Shown here: one piece after another, positions 47,681 to 60,238 of the stretch
Numbering within the stretch: the stretch's first letter is position 1
Layout of the letters: each line of letters begins with the position of its first letter
From: Distichodus sexfasciatus
Taxonomy: Eukaryota; Chordata; Actinopteri; Characiformes; Distichodontidae
DNA: 64,000 bases
Assembly: GCA_032718565.1 (NCBI GenBank)
Contig: JAVGVS010000041.1
Span: forward strand, 189,501-253,500
Reading direction: 5' to 3'
Position numbers and translations under genes: made by a program
The notes under the pieces: generated by a model
Databases searched by the model: none
Seen by the model: the letters and a program-made list of their open reading frames with translations, nothing else
Told to the model about the DNA's origin: nothing

Positions 47681-48976
47681 TCTGAATAAAGATAAGACTA
47701 CGCTGGCCGTCAGCTGGTTTTTACTGTCGTCTGTTTATTCTACTGTTGTTTTCAAGCAAATAAATGACAATCTCGAAGATTTTCATCTGTTAGAAAAGTA
47801 TAGAACATTCCATTTAAGGTTGAACCTGAACAGCATATAGGAGGCTGAGGAACAGCTTTGTTCTCCTTGTAGCTTGAAACTATATCATTATTAATTTTTT
47901 CATGTTATTGCTTTGTACGCCAACGATTCGTTAATTATTTTGAGTTCCGTGTTCACTGAACGCAGCATATGCTTCCAATTTAGTTTTGAGTTCCACAACC
48001 CAAGCACTTTAATGGGAACAAAAGTCTGGTAAATGTGAAGTTATGACGTAGGTTTATGTCATTACCATATCGTTAACAATTAGATCCTAATAAAGTAGCT
48101 GGTCAACGTGTATCTTGGACATGACTATCATACAGCACAATTTCCTCCAGACTACATCCAGCCTCTACTCAAACCCAACATTCCAGCATCTTAGCACTAC
48201 TGGCAATAAACTCCCCCTTTCCAACCCACAGCAATAACAGTAGAAATAGCATAGCACCAGATCTGCCAACCTCACCAGCAGTTCACATGAAGCACGTGTG
48301 CAGGAGGAGAAGGAAGGGGGAGGTCCTGGTACTATGCACTACAGGCACTACAGAGACCGGGGAAGGTAACGTTACAAGAGGTCGGGTTTAGGGTTAAGCT
48401 GCTACAGACGGTTCATTGGTGTCAGGCACATTTTTTTAGTCCTTCCCGTCATTAGCTACGTAATTTTGCTTTATATATGTTGCTATTCTGCAATGCACAC
48501 ACACACACACCACCTCAGCTATGAGTAGGCACAGGCGGGTCCCATGATCTCAATGCCGACTGTCTAAAAAGTCACTTGCTCTCAATGTTAAAAGAGGTAT
48601 TATGTACATAAGGAAACTTGGCTCTCCGAAAGGCTTCAATGGTAAAACACCAAAAATAACCAAAACAATGAGAACGTAAAAGCAGTATAATAGCCAAAAA
48701 AAGCTTTCTACTTATATACATACACATCTCCAACTAAGACCTCTTGTTAATCCCTGGCTGATTTACGTCTTTAAGCTTTAAAAGATCACACATTCAAGTT
48801 TTTTAGGTTGAGATTTGGGTCTGAACTGACAAGCCAAAGCCCTGGCGCGGTCACAGCTTTAAGATGTACGGGTGAGTGAAGAGATGTGCCTAATTGGGTG
48901 GATATCGTCACACTGCGTGTCCGAGGTTGCTTCGAAGCGAGGAGACGGCGCTGCAGTCTGTGGTGCCGGGCGGTTT

Positions 48977-51900
48977 TTACCCCTCCGGTTCCTCCAGGTG
49001 TCGCGGGAGGCAGGGGGACTGGCGGCCTCGGCTCAGGACGGGTCCGAGGGAAGGGGAGAGGCTCCGAACTCCCACCCCGCTCAGGGGAACGAGGGAGGGA
49101 GACAGGCTGCGGTAGCTCACGCCGGCCCGGAAGTTCAGCTCCTGGGTGGGCAGCAGGGGTTTCAGGATGCTCACCAGACAGAAGGCCGAGCCGCTCTTGG
49201 GGATGAAGTTCACTTTGTTTCGGTCGGGACACAAGTATGGAGGGATCTCTTGGAGAGGCCGTGGCCTGGCAAAAAGGCAAATGAAGAGACAAGAGGAAGT
49301 ATTTGAGTTGTGGATCAGACCTGAGAGTAACATTTTAACTATAAATTAAACCAATCTCAGGTGAAAAACGTAGCAGCAGAGAATGTGGCTAACGATAACG
49401 TACAGTAACAAAACTCTTATCCTATTGTGTACACAAAACATCAACTCACATTTAACTAAAACGACAAAAGAAAATGACTCTATAAGACTATAGATGCCCA
49501 GATCATCTGGAAATATTTTGAAAAATGGACAAAAGGAATAATTTCAGTATTGAAGTAGTGAAGGGGGATTGGATGTCACGGACCACCTGCTTGGAGCACT
49601 AGGGGGCAGGGAACAGCCGGTTGAAAACGTCCGTTATAATTGATGGTCTGCTATTGCATCGATGCAGAATCGTCCACGTCCATCAACCACTGATTATGCG
49701 ATGCATTTCAACACCCCTATCTAATATACCTAAAGTATAAATAAATTTACCAAGATAAAAATGACTCTAGTGAAAGTTACAAGTCACTCATTAGAGTAGT
49801 ACTTAAATAAAAATATCGAAGTACTGTAGTATTATAAAGTGTAATGACAACAGCACTGTTTGATTTTTGTTGCTTGTTAGTGACAATAGCTTTCAAGTCA
49901 CACTGGGATTATGACATGAAGGGAATTTCACTAATGTAACGAGATTTAGTTCATCAGCATTGTGGTTTATTAGGGCAAAAGGATTCTAAAATGACCAGAG
50001 AATCTCTAGCACTAGGGCCGGGTGTGACCGTTCTAGAAGGTTCTGAGATGTTTGTAGGGGGTGTTATGCAGGTGTGAGCTACTCACTGACTCTCCTCGAA
50101 CACTTTGACTCTTTCGCAGCCCTCTGGAGGCTCACGCTTGAACACGTAGCTGTTGTTGGGTTTGGGGGAGGACGCGTACTTGGGCAGGGGAGAGCAGGGC
50201 CCCAGGTCTGGTGAGAGAAGAGAGAGGGCTGCTCACACACGTATCAGGAGGAAGAAGCATTTGGGAAAGAAATGGCAAGTTTATCTTTCACTGTATCGAT
50301 CAAATAGACCTACATTTATGCTAAAAACTTACGGTAGGTTTACATATATGTTTGTGATAATGTGTCAAATAATGTACATGTAAAAATTATACATAAAAAT
50401 AAGCAAAATACACAATACATATGTAAAAAGCTAAAATACTACTCATGTGAACATGTCATTACCATAGTCCTTATAAATGTATAACAGGTAATTCAGCGCG
50501 TCACCTTTCTCCTTGCTCTCGTTGAGTGTGTCGTCGTGAGGGAGGGGGCTGTTCCCCACCGCGTCGTTCAGGATGCTGAGGTACGAGGGCGACACCGAAT
50601 CTGCCCGGCTGCTGCTGTTGCTACGGTTACCGCCCAGGCCCCCTCCTGACGGAGTCTGCGTGTCGATGCTGCGGGTGCTGCTGCTGCGCTGGGGGAGGGG
50701 CGGGGGCGCGCGATGCCCATCAGGAACGTCCTGCGGCTGCAACACACATACACATCGGTCAGTTATTTGGACACATAGTAGCACTTAAGGATTTGAGATA
50801 CATTTTCAATTACAAAATTTTTGACCAATGCTGAAATTGCAATCTGACATAATTTAGGCCACAAATTTCAGGCTGGACCTCATACTGCTGAATGCTTTAC
50901 ATAGATTATTAAAAATGACTGTAGGTTGCATGAAAAAGTGAATATTATACTGTACATTTTTGGATTAAACTGTAAAAATGAATATTTGTCCTTGTTATAG
51001 TTATTTTTTTAACAAATCACTAAATACCTAAATCACTAAAACATATTTGCATATTAAACGCACATAGAGGCAGGATTAAATGAGGCTAAGCAAAACCAAG
51101 ATGATGGGCTGATGAAAGTGTCCTGACTCACTATAATGACTTCATCTCGCTCTGTTGTGTCTCTTATGATGATGCGCTCGATCTCCTGGTTGAGGCCCTC
51201 GATGCTGTTGCGGAAGCGAGGAGGCGTGGATTTGGAGATGGGGATGGGGATCAGGATGGTCTTGGGCATCTGAGACTGGAAAGGGGAAAAACAGGCACCG
51301 GGGGGATGGAGGGATTAAAATACGGATTAATTTTGACCAAATCTACTGTACCCACCATATACAGTCACAACTAAAGTATCTGTGCTATCAGCAGACAGCA
51401 GCGAGACATTACAAATAGAACAGCAGCATGAAATACTAATGATTTTATTTTCAAACAGCATGTGTTACTTCAGTGATGGTGCATTAAAGGCGCAGTAGGC
51501 AGTTTCCCTTTGAGATAATTATGCCCACACTTAAGTTCAAATTCAAATTTATTTATATAGCGCTCTTAACAACAGTCACTGTCACAAAGCACTTATAGCA
51601 CATATAACCGGCCTAAACCCCCACAACAAGCAAGCCTGAGGCGACAGAAAGTAATTTTACTTTTATTAAAAATATATAGTGCAAAAATTATATATAGATT
51701 AATATTAGAGTAATGAAATGCATGCTGTATTGTAATATTCTGAATGTCTCAGGTGATGTTCAGTGCAATTTTATTGGGATTTTAAATAATCCCTTGTGAT
51801 TAAATAGTTTTAATTAAAATAACATGGCACCCCGAGTGTTCATTAGTATGAGTGAATTCATTACAGTTCACAACATTTCAGAGTCATATGCAGTGGAAAT

Positions 51901-53350
51901 GTTGTGTTATTTCCGTATCATGCAACAACAATTAACCCAGTAGTTCTGGCAGTAGGACGGAGCTGGATTTGAAACTATGACCAGTTGGTCCATAGGTAAA
52001 TATCCTGCCGCATGCCCTCACCCCGTGTGTTTAACTAATAAATCAAACATACACCAACTATCACTGTCACTGTGCGACTGATGGTGTTACTGCTGTGCTG
52101 ACGCCTCATCAAGACCTACTCTGAATATTCTAAACCAGGCCGTTGACCCCTGGGACGCTAACTGTCCCTCTACGAGGAACAAGAGCAGCCTAAGAACTGG
52201 GCCAAGCCTGCAGGAAAGTGGGGCGCAGGAAAACTCCAAGGACATTCAGCCTACTTGCTGTTAGGTAGTGAATTGAGTTCTAATTATTACTCAGTGGTTT
52301 GGTTTATTAATGTTTGATGAATATAAATATAAATTTGCAGGTGCTGGTCAGTTAATGGTGACCAGAGCTGAAATTAAACATGTCAAGCAAAATGTCTTTT
52401 CGTTTAAGATGCACAGTACCGGATAAAAACTGCATTAACTTCAGTTCTGCAGCAACTGTAGCTGTGTAGAAGCTAATAAAAAATCTACAAAGTTTACTTA
52501 GTATTTAATTAATCAGCCTTTATCTTGGCTATATGTACTTTTAATTGCTGTAATCTATGTAATTATTGCATTTTTTAATTCATTTTACTTCTATACCACA
52601 CATATTCTATTTACTATTTACTACTCAGTCATACTACCTACTGTTTACTACTTAACCATTTTATGCACATCGACATTTAAGTTAAATTATTGCTGTAAAG
52701 AGGAATGTCCTCTGCGTATGAACGTGTGCTGTATGAATATAGCCTTGTCTTCTTCATTAGGCTTTGAAACGGCAGCTTTGTAGGGCTCCTAATGCCTGCT
52801 CGAGATTAGACGTATGCCTTGCTCTCACTTGTGATTGGATAATGGCATGGTTGCCGTTGAACGGGGATTTCCGGTCCTTGTCACGCCGGTGGCGACTGCT
52901 GCGTTTGCTGCGTTGGAGCTGCTGCCGCAGTTTCGCAATCTGTACGGCAGCAGAATGACGAAAAGAATGAAAAGGTTTCTCATGTAACAGTTTTCACTTT
53001 TTATCTTGAACAGAGATGAGGGTGAAAAAAAAGCTCCTCTACTTACCTCTTTGAGTTGGTCAGTGCTGCCACAGGACGCCGAGCGCTTATGGGAGCCTCT
53101 CCTCCGCTCATCTACCCAGGCCCTGGGGGTCTGAGAGAGTGTGTGACCGAGACAGAGAGTCATCATTTGCAAATATAAACAGTCAGTGCTTCCTCTCAGA
53201 GTAAAACATGCAACGCCATTTAATAAACATTTAATTATACAGCCATAAAAATCATCTTTATTAGAAAATGACCACCATCCCCTACCTGAGTGGCTTTGTC
53301 CCTCATCGAGAGGGTGGGGTGGGCGGGACTTGCGTGCCGCTGCCAGTTCT
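48977..53350 (-). CDS. fam117b: FAM117B-like protein, seven recognised coding exons (N-terminus uncertain)
   Basis: A serine/proline-rich, probably phosphorylated and disordered protein of the FAM117/GLCCI1 family; molecular function is not established. Exons in transcript order: 53350-53286 (5' edge uncertain), 53130-53047, 52939-52829, 51275-51132, 50736-50505, 50207-50087, 49265-48977. All inner borders are AG/GT and the phases agree. Family landmarks are SMRDKATQTPRAW, HKRSASCGSTDQLKE, IAKLRQQLQRSK (short coiled-coil-like segment), TPPRFRNSIEGLNQEIERII, DVPDGHRAPPP, QRSSSTRSIDTQTPS, PNNSYVFKREPPEGCERVKV and NKVNFIPKSGSAFCLVSIL. It stops after LEEPEG; human FAM117B also ends in EEAEG. SGSAFCLVSILKPLLPT separates it from FAM117A and GLCCI1. 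Upstream of TGG (NWQRHAS) the frame stays open to about 53396 with HPHLDSFSLSEN, recalling SSLDT of human, so the exon may start at 53358 or 53385 instead. Confidence 0.92.
49500..49716 (-). mobile_element. hAT-like MITE, same family as 11767-12341, one end
   Basis: Read on minus it begins TAGGGGTGTTGAAATGCATC and continues with TGGACGATTCTGCATCGATG, CAGGTGGTCCGTGACATCC and CACTACTTCAATACTGAAAT, matching blocks in order with the 11.8 kb copy. The other terminus was not located. It sits between the last two fam117b exons. Confidence 0.65.
51543..51600 (-). repeat. Fragment of the GCGCT...AAATAAAT tail repeat
   Basis: The reverse complement reads GCTTTGTGACAGTGACTG, TTAAGAGCGCTATATAAAT. It matches the unusual tail inside the 10.5 kb SINE copy. 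In fam117b intron DNA. Confidence 0.55.
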
Positions 53351-53479
53351 CTGATAGGCTAAATGAGTCCAGGTGAGGATGCGGTCTCAGGTTTCAGCTG
53401 GATGCAGGTATTTTATAAGGAGGTGTGGCTGTTGTAAATAATAAAGACAGAATTAAGGTGTGATTCTGTTCCTCTTCTC

Positions 53480-53512
<33 letters not shown>
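53480..53512. repeat. (TC)n microsatellite
   Basis: CT run of about 30 bp followed by a short (AT)n and T tract. Confidence 0.88.
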
Positions 53513-53514
<2 letters not shown>

Positions 53515-54939
53515 ATATATATATAATTTTTTTTTATATAGATTTACCATTGGGTCATGACATGGCCAATACAGTTAAGGCTTTCAAGTCAATAACATAA
53601 TTTTTAAGAAATTAACACACAAATATGCCAACTATTGTTTGTAGTCTGTAAGATTTCACTGTATTAAAAGATTTTTATGCAACTTGATGGACTCAACCAT
53701 AACTAATTTTTGGCTATATGCTGATAAAGACAAAAGACTACATTTGATATTATGGAATATAATGCTAAAATGATAACTATCTTTATTATATTTGTATCAT
53801 AATAATAAGTTGACATTGCATAGTCATGGGTGAAAATGTACCAATCAATTTGTTTAATCCCTAATTTTTTCAAATCAGACTATGCAGGGCTGACACCATC
53901 TACTGATCACAGACCAGTGTTTTACTGATAATCTGCATGTCTCACTGTGTGGAAGAGACAGGATCATTCTTTGATGTGGAAGGCAACATCAGGATATGCT
54001 TAAACATTGCTTTCCTAACTTTGTGATAAATGCATCACATTTACAACTTACTGAAATAAGATCATCATAAATATCATATGTAACTTTGCACCGTAAAGTA
54101 ACAGTAACAGTAACAGTAAAAATATCCAGAATAAAAAGGAATTACAAATGAAGTGCTTTTAGTGCAGCAACAAAATTGTCAGGAATAAAAATTGCAAAAT
54201 TAACACAACGCATACAACTGAATCAAATGACACAAAATGTAAACATAACATCACAAACTAATGCAATACAACTTGGTAAATGAAATCACAATTTGCACAA
54301 GTAGTCATTTAAATCAATAAAACAGCCGCTCAGTTCAGCTGATATCAGTATTGAATGTGTGCATCTTTAGTCATACATGCTTTTTTTTGCTAAATGTGAC
54401 ATATGTAATCTCTCTCTCTTGCTCTCTGTCTCACATACACACACATACACCAATAATATGCATAGAAGGTGTCTTCTGGCATGAGTCACTTACTCCTACT
54501 ACGCCTTACACTTACACTCATACACTCTACTAGACTAGTATCTGAAATAACATCATACAAAAGGTGATGTTTCTTCATAAAAATAAAACAATCCTCATCT
54601 ATTTCCAGATATGGCTGATGCACATCAGAACCACTGTTGCTTATTTTTATCCTCTCCCCCCTATGTTTTTTGCCATGGCAACCAGCACTGGATGACGATT
54701 CGTTCATGCAAATCTCAGCAGATTGTTTTACTACGCTCATCATTTTCTCCACTGCAATCTATTATTTGATATAAACAAGTTTGATATTAGGAAGGTATTT
54801 TCCTAAAAATGCACGACCTCTTTTTGCATCTATCATAAGTGGTGTTTGGAGATTATTGTTTGCTATTATTTTTGTCCAAATATGATATAGGCCTACTCAT
54901 TTGCTTCCATTCTTCGCAATGATGTTAGTGGCGTGCGAT

Positions 54940-55860
54940 TGCCTCGGATGTAGGCTGGATATTTACATCTCCTGCCATCGTCCATTAAATCTCTGCAGCC
55001 TCCTCACCGCACCGCACCCCGCCGCGGCCTCGACCGGAACCGGAGCCAAAGCACGAGGAGGGTCATTTAACGAGCAGAAAGCACGCGCACAAAGCAGCAC
55101 CATCCCTGCACGTTAAGCCCACATCTAAAAACAAGATGCAATAATAAAATGGAGAGGTCTCGTTGTCTGTTTCCTACCGTTTGCTGATATCTGATTTTTT
55201 CCAACGACGCCGTTCATGGCCCGTTCATAAACAGGCAATCGCACGTTGCGTCCTTACGTTCGTTGAAGTGGACAAGGAGAAGGGCAGCAGAGGAGAGGAG
55301 AATAGTAGAGTGGAAGAACAGATGCAGCTTTGACCAAGCCGATTAAATGCGGCGATTGTCGGTGCAGATCAGGCGGAGCGCCGCGCCAGCTGTCGGCTTT
55401 GGGAAAAACAGGCGCGGGGAGGATGCGCAGAGGTTGCTATGGGCGTTGCTGATGCTGGCGGTCGTTAAGAAGGATGCTGCGATAAAAAGGCGGAGGTGCG
55501 CGTTCTCTAAAACATAACCAGCTTTATGGAAGATTGTCAAGAAAAGACGCGCGTTGGTTTTCAGTGAAGCCAAGTCTGCCTATCCATTTCACTGTGACGT
55601 GTCTTTAATCAAAAGAAAGGCAGTGTAGTGGAGAGATGATGTGTGCAGTGTCGGCGACTGCAGTGTATGTTAGGGGGGGTGTGTGTTCCCCCGCATACAC
55701 CCCGCCGTTCTGTCGACGCGCGTGCCCGTTGAGCCGGTGCGCGTGCCCGGCGGCAGCGCTGTTGCTGGGGCGCGCCGTGATGTTTACAACATGAAGCTGC
55801 AGTTCCGGCGCTCCGCCACTACGGGGCGCTTCGGCACCAGCACAAAATAAGTGTTTACAA
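54940..55860 (-). promoter_or_regulatory. CpG-rich region, likely fam117b promoter
   Basis: Two clusters of CpG-dense DNA (about 55000-55100 and 55200-55850) between the recognised fam117b exons and bmpr2. Elsewhere in the window CpG is sparse. No TATA box was picked out. Assignment to fam117b follows from position and direction. Confidence 0.45.
55178..55217 (-). other. Candidate first coding exon of fam117b
   Basis: On minus, ATG at 55217-55215 opens MNGVVGKNQISAN and runs to a donor AACG|GTAGGA, ending in phase 1. Joined to an acceptor CCTATCAG at 53351 it gives an uninterrupted frame, 361 aa in total. The long Gly/Pro/Ser-rich N-terminus of human FAM117B was not found, so this is either a short-start isoform or a chance frame. 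Inference from phase and position only. Confidence 0.35.
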
Positions 55861-56007
55861 ACACAGCGGCCTGCTCGTGTTACACAGCCACAGCTCATCA
55901 CATGCACATCTACTTTTTTAGGGAATGCAGTCTATGTCAATTCGATTTTCATATAGCTATTTATTTATTTAGCAATTCTTTAGAAATAAATGTACAAGAT
56001 GCGATAG

Positions 56008-56130
56008 TTAGTAGTAAAATTGTTAGGGAGTTGGCCTAGTCAGGTTAAGTACAGGTACCATTAAGGGACTAATGAGCAAGGTACCATACTGCACATCAAC
56101 TGCCTACTGCCCCTTCACCGATGGGCTGAG
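56008..56130 (+). mobile_element. SINE family A fragment
   Basis: Decayed forward head (GTTAGGGAGTTGGCC), then AGGTACCATTAAGGGAC, GAGCAAGGTACC and CCCCTTCACCGATGGGC. The tail is missing. Confidence 0.65.
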
Positions 56131-56419
56131 AGAGAGTGTATGTGTGTTTGCTGAAGAAAGAAATAGAAAGTGAATGTGAGGCAAAACATAAAAAGAAAAT
56201 GTTTGTGTTTGATGGAGAGAGGATGGGAGAAATAGAAGTAATGTAGATAGGATGTGTTGATAGGAAGCTAGTTGTAGATATTGGTCATAATTTGATTGTC
56301 CCTTAAATAATAGGTATTAGCCTAGCTGTACCTTTAGTATTATTTACATGTAGCAATTATGGAAAGTACCCCATAAACCTAGCAAAACCTAAATGTGTTG
56401 TGTCAGTCTAGGATGCTCC

Positions 56420-56535
56420 CCTCTGGCCCAAGAGGTTATGAGACACTGAGCAAGACCCTTAACCCCAGGGAGACTGTCCCAGTAATTAAGGAAAAATCAA
56501 GTTGCTCTAGATAAGAGTATCTGCTAAGTGCAGTA
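56420..56535 (+). mobile_element. SINE family B, 3' part
   Basis: Contains CCAAGAGGTTATGAGACACT, GAGCAAGACCCTTAACCCC, AAGTTGCTCTAGATAAGAG and CTGCTAAGTGCAGTAAATAT, the sense-oriented tail of family B. Confidence 0.6.
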
Positions 56536-56548
56536 AATATGTACCTTT

Positions 56549-56608
56549 ATTGGGCCGGGACTTGAACCGGCGACATTCCAATCATGAGGCCAGTTCCCCA
56601 ACCATTAC
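56549..56608 (-). mobile_element. SINE family A head fragment
   Basis: GGGACTTGAACCGGCGACAT, then ATCATGAGGCC and CCAACCATTAC: the tRNA-like head read in reverse. Confidence 0.6.
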
Positions 56609-56613
56609 AAGTA

Positions 56614-56795
56614 CGGCATTGGCCAGACGCTCTTAACTAGGGTGACTTTTAATTCCTTACTTCAGGGACAGTCTCCCTGAGAGCAACTTGGGTTTAAGGG
56701 TCTTGCTCAGGGACCCAGTAAAGGCAATGCCAGAGGCAGGACTCGAACCCACAACCTCTTGGTCCAGAGGCCTTACCACTAGGCCACCACCACCC
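56614..56795 (-). mobile_element. SINE family B, near-full copy
   Basis: CAGACGCTCTTAACTAGGG, CTCCCTGAGAGCAACTTGG, TTAAGGGTCTTGCTCAGGG, GGACTCGAACCCACAACC and CACTAGGCCACCACC follow in order. The B-box-like element is intact (reverse). Confidence 0.75.
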
Positions 56796-56889
56796 CATAC
56801 GATACCAACTGCCCACCCAAGTTTCTCTGTAGTGTTCCTGACAATGTAAATACTTGTCAAATAAATCAGATTCTTATTCTATGTTTGTA

Positions 56890-57770
56890 TTAAACTGGAG
56901 GCTCGCGGTCGCGCCGCTGTAATTCCGCTGTTGGCCGCTGGGTGTCGCCTCACCACACGCCGCCTCCACACAGCGAACAATCGGATCTGGCAGACGATCT
57001 TTTAGACGAGGCGTTTCCAGCCTCCGGTTGTGTCTGCGCTTCCCTCAGGCTCCAAACACAACGCGTTCTTTATTCGGAGGAACAGCGCCACGCAAACATG
57101 TAGCCCCCTCAACGCCGGGTCGGAGGAAGCGCGGATTTACGGCAGAATAACCCGTCTGAAAAGCGAGGATGAGCGGCGTGCGGAGCCCGGGCGGTGTGAG
57201 GGTCAGACTCGGCGCATCCCAGTGTTTCTAGTAAGATTTCCAGTGGCGACGGTCCTCGGCAGGAATGTGGCGGTTATTGGGGATGTTGGAGGCGAAGGGA
57301 GTCGCTTTTTGGGATGTCCCGAATCTCTCCTCACGACAAACTCTGGTGTTGGACACTTTTCGGGAACAAAAGCCGACGGCAAAGTTGTATTTTTAGCATT
57401 TTGACGTGTGAGGGACTTACGAGGCGCACGTTTCTGACAGCAAATCAGCCTTGATTGGATTAAAAATTCGACTTAAACTGAGTTTTGATTTGTATTCTCA
57501 CTCTCTGTCACTGTTTTGGGCCTATTTCAGACTGTTAAAACTACCAGCTTTGATGCCAAACTCGTTGCGTGACTGAGGGATTTCAACACAATGTCCTCAG
57601 AAAAATGTCTTGTTTCTCACACTAAAACACCGCCTTGTTTCTGACCAGGACTAACTCAGGGTTTAGTGGAGAGGTTTTAGGGTTGAAGACGAAGAAGAAG
57701 AAGAAGAAGAAGGAGGAGGAGGAAAGAATCAGTTTTTCTTTTCTTTGAAGAAGAGTAGAAGGTGAAGAAG
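56890..57770 (+). promoter_or_regulatory. bmpr2 promoter region and 5' leader
   Basis: GC- and CpG-rich from 56890 to about 57420, then a purine-rich (AAGAAGAAG/GGAGGAGG) stretch up to the start codon. Vertebrate BMPR2 genes have long GC-rich leaders, which fits. An open frame at 57030-57404 lacks an ATG start and shows no family match. The exact transcription start cannot be read off. Confidence 0.6.
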
Positions 57771-58989
57771 ATGGCAGGACAGGGCGGGAGGACGGTGCTG
57801 GATGTGGGGCTGTTGGTTCTGGTTCTGCTTGGTCCTGTTGCTGGTGAGTTAATAACAGCACATAAACCTTTATTACACTGTTACTAACATCTTACCCAGG
57901 TTTACCAGGGTGAAAATAAAAACCAACTCTTACTCCACCTATAGCCTCTGTATGAGAGAGAGAGGGAGAGGCAGATTGGAATGACAGAGAACCTGCGAGA
58001 GAAAGGAAACAAGAGAAAATTGATGGAGAGAAAGAGTTAGTATGAGAAACGGGAGGGTAGAAATAAAAGAAGTGTTGTGAGCGAAAAAGAAAGAGATATG
58101 GAGAGGGGGGTTGATAGGAAGAACAGCGAGCATGAGAAACGAGAGATGTAAAACAAGAAGGTAGAAATAAGAACTGCAGTGTGTATGAGTGAGAAAGAGA
58201 GAGGACTGATAAAAAATGAAAGAGAGAGCCGGTGAGAAAAAAGGAGAAAGAGAAGGACTGATGTAGGAGAGAATGAGTGAGTATGAAAAATGAGTGAGAG
58301 CGTGCACGAGAGAGATTGTTGATAGGAAGAACGGAGAGAGCATGTGAGAGAGAGAGAGACGAAAAAGGGAGAGAAAGAGAGTACATTTGAGATAGTGAAT
58401 GAGAGAATACGAGTGAAGAATCAGAGAAAGAAATAGAGCGAGAAAGCGAGAGATGGATGCAAGCAGAAAGAAAGAGACTGTTACGAAGGAGAGATAAAGA
58501 GGGAGGAAGAAGTGAATAAGAGAGGGGAAGGAATATAGACAGAAATTAAAGGGAGATCGAGAGCGGGACAAACAGTGAATGTGAGAGAAAAATAAATGGA
58601 GGAAGAGTAGAATGAGAGAGAAATTAAAAAGTATGAATGTGTTGTATTTGTAAGTGAGAGAAAAGAGAGAGAAGTGAGAGATTAAAAGAATGAGAGGAGG
58701 AAGAAATGAGAATGTGTTGAAGTCAAAGAGAGAGAGAAAGAAAGCGATAGAGAAAAATATTGATAGGAAGAAAACTAATGTAAGAAGAATGTGTAAGTAT
58801 GAGATTGTGTGTGTGTGTGTGTGTGTGAGTGTGTGTGGTCCCCGACCCCAGAGGTGACTCGAGCCTACTGTACGCCGTGATAAGACCTTGCCTTTTCTCT
58901 CTCTTTGTTTCACAGCCTGTGCCTTGCGTTTTTAAGTCATCACATCACGTTCAGCCTCATCCTGTGTTTTACAAGCTCAACATCCACCC

Positions 58990-59031
<42 letters not shown>

Positions 59032-59833
59032 TACACACCCTTCCAGGAGGAGGTGCAGGAAAGCCAAGCATTGTTCCTGATGCAAACGATCTCAGCTCTG
59101 TGACAGACATAATGCATGCTGACCTCTCTCCTGGACAGGAAGACTGTGTGTATGTGTGTGTTTGTGAGAGTGTTTGTGCGTGTGAAAGTGGAGAAGTGGA
59201 GGACCTGGCAGAAATGTAGTGGGAGTGGTGATGTGACAGAAATAGTAAACGGAAGATCTGCAGTCAGCCTTGTTCTGCTGTTTGTGGGCTGTGCTGTGTT
59301 GTGTTGAATTGTGTTAAGTTTTGTTAAAATGATTTTAGTTGAGTTGTGTTGTGCTATATTGTGTTGTGTTTTCTGTTGAGTTATGCTGTGCTATGTTAAG
59401 TTGTGCTATGTTGTGTGAGTGGAGTTGAGATGAGTTGTGCTGTGCTGGACTGTGTTGTGTTGAGTTGTGTTGTGTTATACTGTTATGTTGGGTTGTTTTG
59501 TTTAGTATTGAGTTGAGTGTGTTGTGTTGAATTGTGTTATATTTTGCTGCTTGGTGTGTGGTGTTATGCTGTGTTGTGTTTTGTTGCTTAGTGTGGTGTG
59601 GTGTGTCTGCTGTGTATAGTTGTGTAGTGTTGTGTTGAGTTGACTGTGTTGTGTAGTGTTGTGTTGTATTGTGTTCCTGGCCAGTGTCCAGCTCAGCAGC
59701 GTTGAACAGTAGGAAGTAAGTATAAGTAAAGCTGAAACCTGCTGCTTGGTGTGTCTTAGATAGCAACACAGTCAAAACACAGCAACGGTGCCTCAACACA
59801 CCCAACAGCTTTACAAGGAGCAAGGGAGGGAGG

Positions 59834-59874
<41 letters not shown>

Positions 59875-60207
59875 GGAGGAAGATGGTGACTGGGACAGGG
59901 AGAGAGAGAGAGGACGAACTAAAGAGAGGATGAGAGACGAATAGAGATGGAGAGAGAGGTTGCTGTAATCTTCTTGTGCGCTTGCTTTATTTGCATTTCT
60001 CATCTGTAATTCAGTGTGATGCAGCCGAACTCCTGCACTTCACTTCTAACATGAAGCCCAACAGAAAATCTTTGTGTGTTGAATATGTCAGTAGTGTTGG
60101 CGTTACCATAGAAACTTCATATGAAATGCTTGAGTCATGAAGCCTTGATCTTCATCACATCATGGAGAAACGCTCCAGTTTTATCACTCTCCCGTCCTCT
60201 CTCTCTC

Positions 60208-60238
<31 letters not shown>

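Larger units (their letters stand above)
43796..48976. other. Spacer between the convergent ica1l and fam117b genes
   Basis: Holds probable ica1l 3'UTR (to about 45.86 kb), a family B SINE (46.6 kb), a DANA-like SINE split by a palindromic MITE (47.15-47.68 kb) and the probable fam117b 3'UTR. AATAAA on minus at 47734-47739 is one possible fam117b poly(A) signal. No further gene is supported. Confidence 0.55.

Noticed and set aside
57030..57404. 124-codon open frame in the bmpr2 leader
   Set aside because: It starts at GTG, not ATG, lies in GC-rich leader sequence and has no recognisable similarity; an upstream ORF role cannot be claimed.
57939..58913. 324-codon Ser/Phe/Leu-rich open frame on minus resembling a membrane protein
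   Set aside because: Arises from a CT-rich (antisense of GA-rich) low-complexity tract; hydrophobic look is a codon artefact (CTC, TTT, TCT).
59335..60003. His/Asn/Thr/Gln-rich open frame on minus
   Set aside because: Explained by the GTGTT/GAGTT repeat and adjoining GA microsatellite in bmpr2 intron 1.
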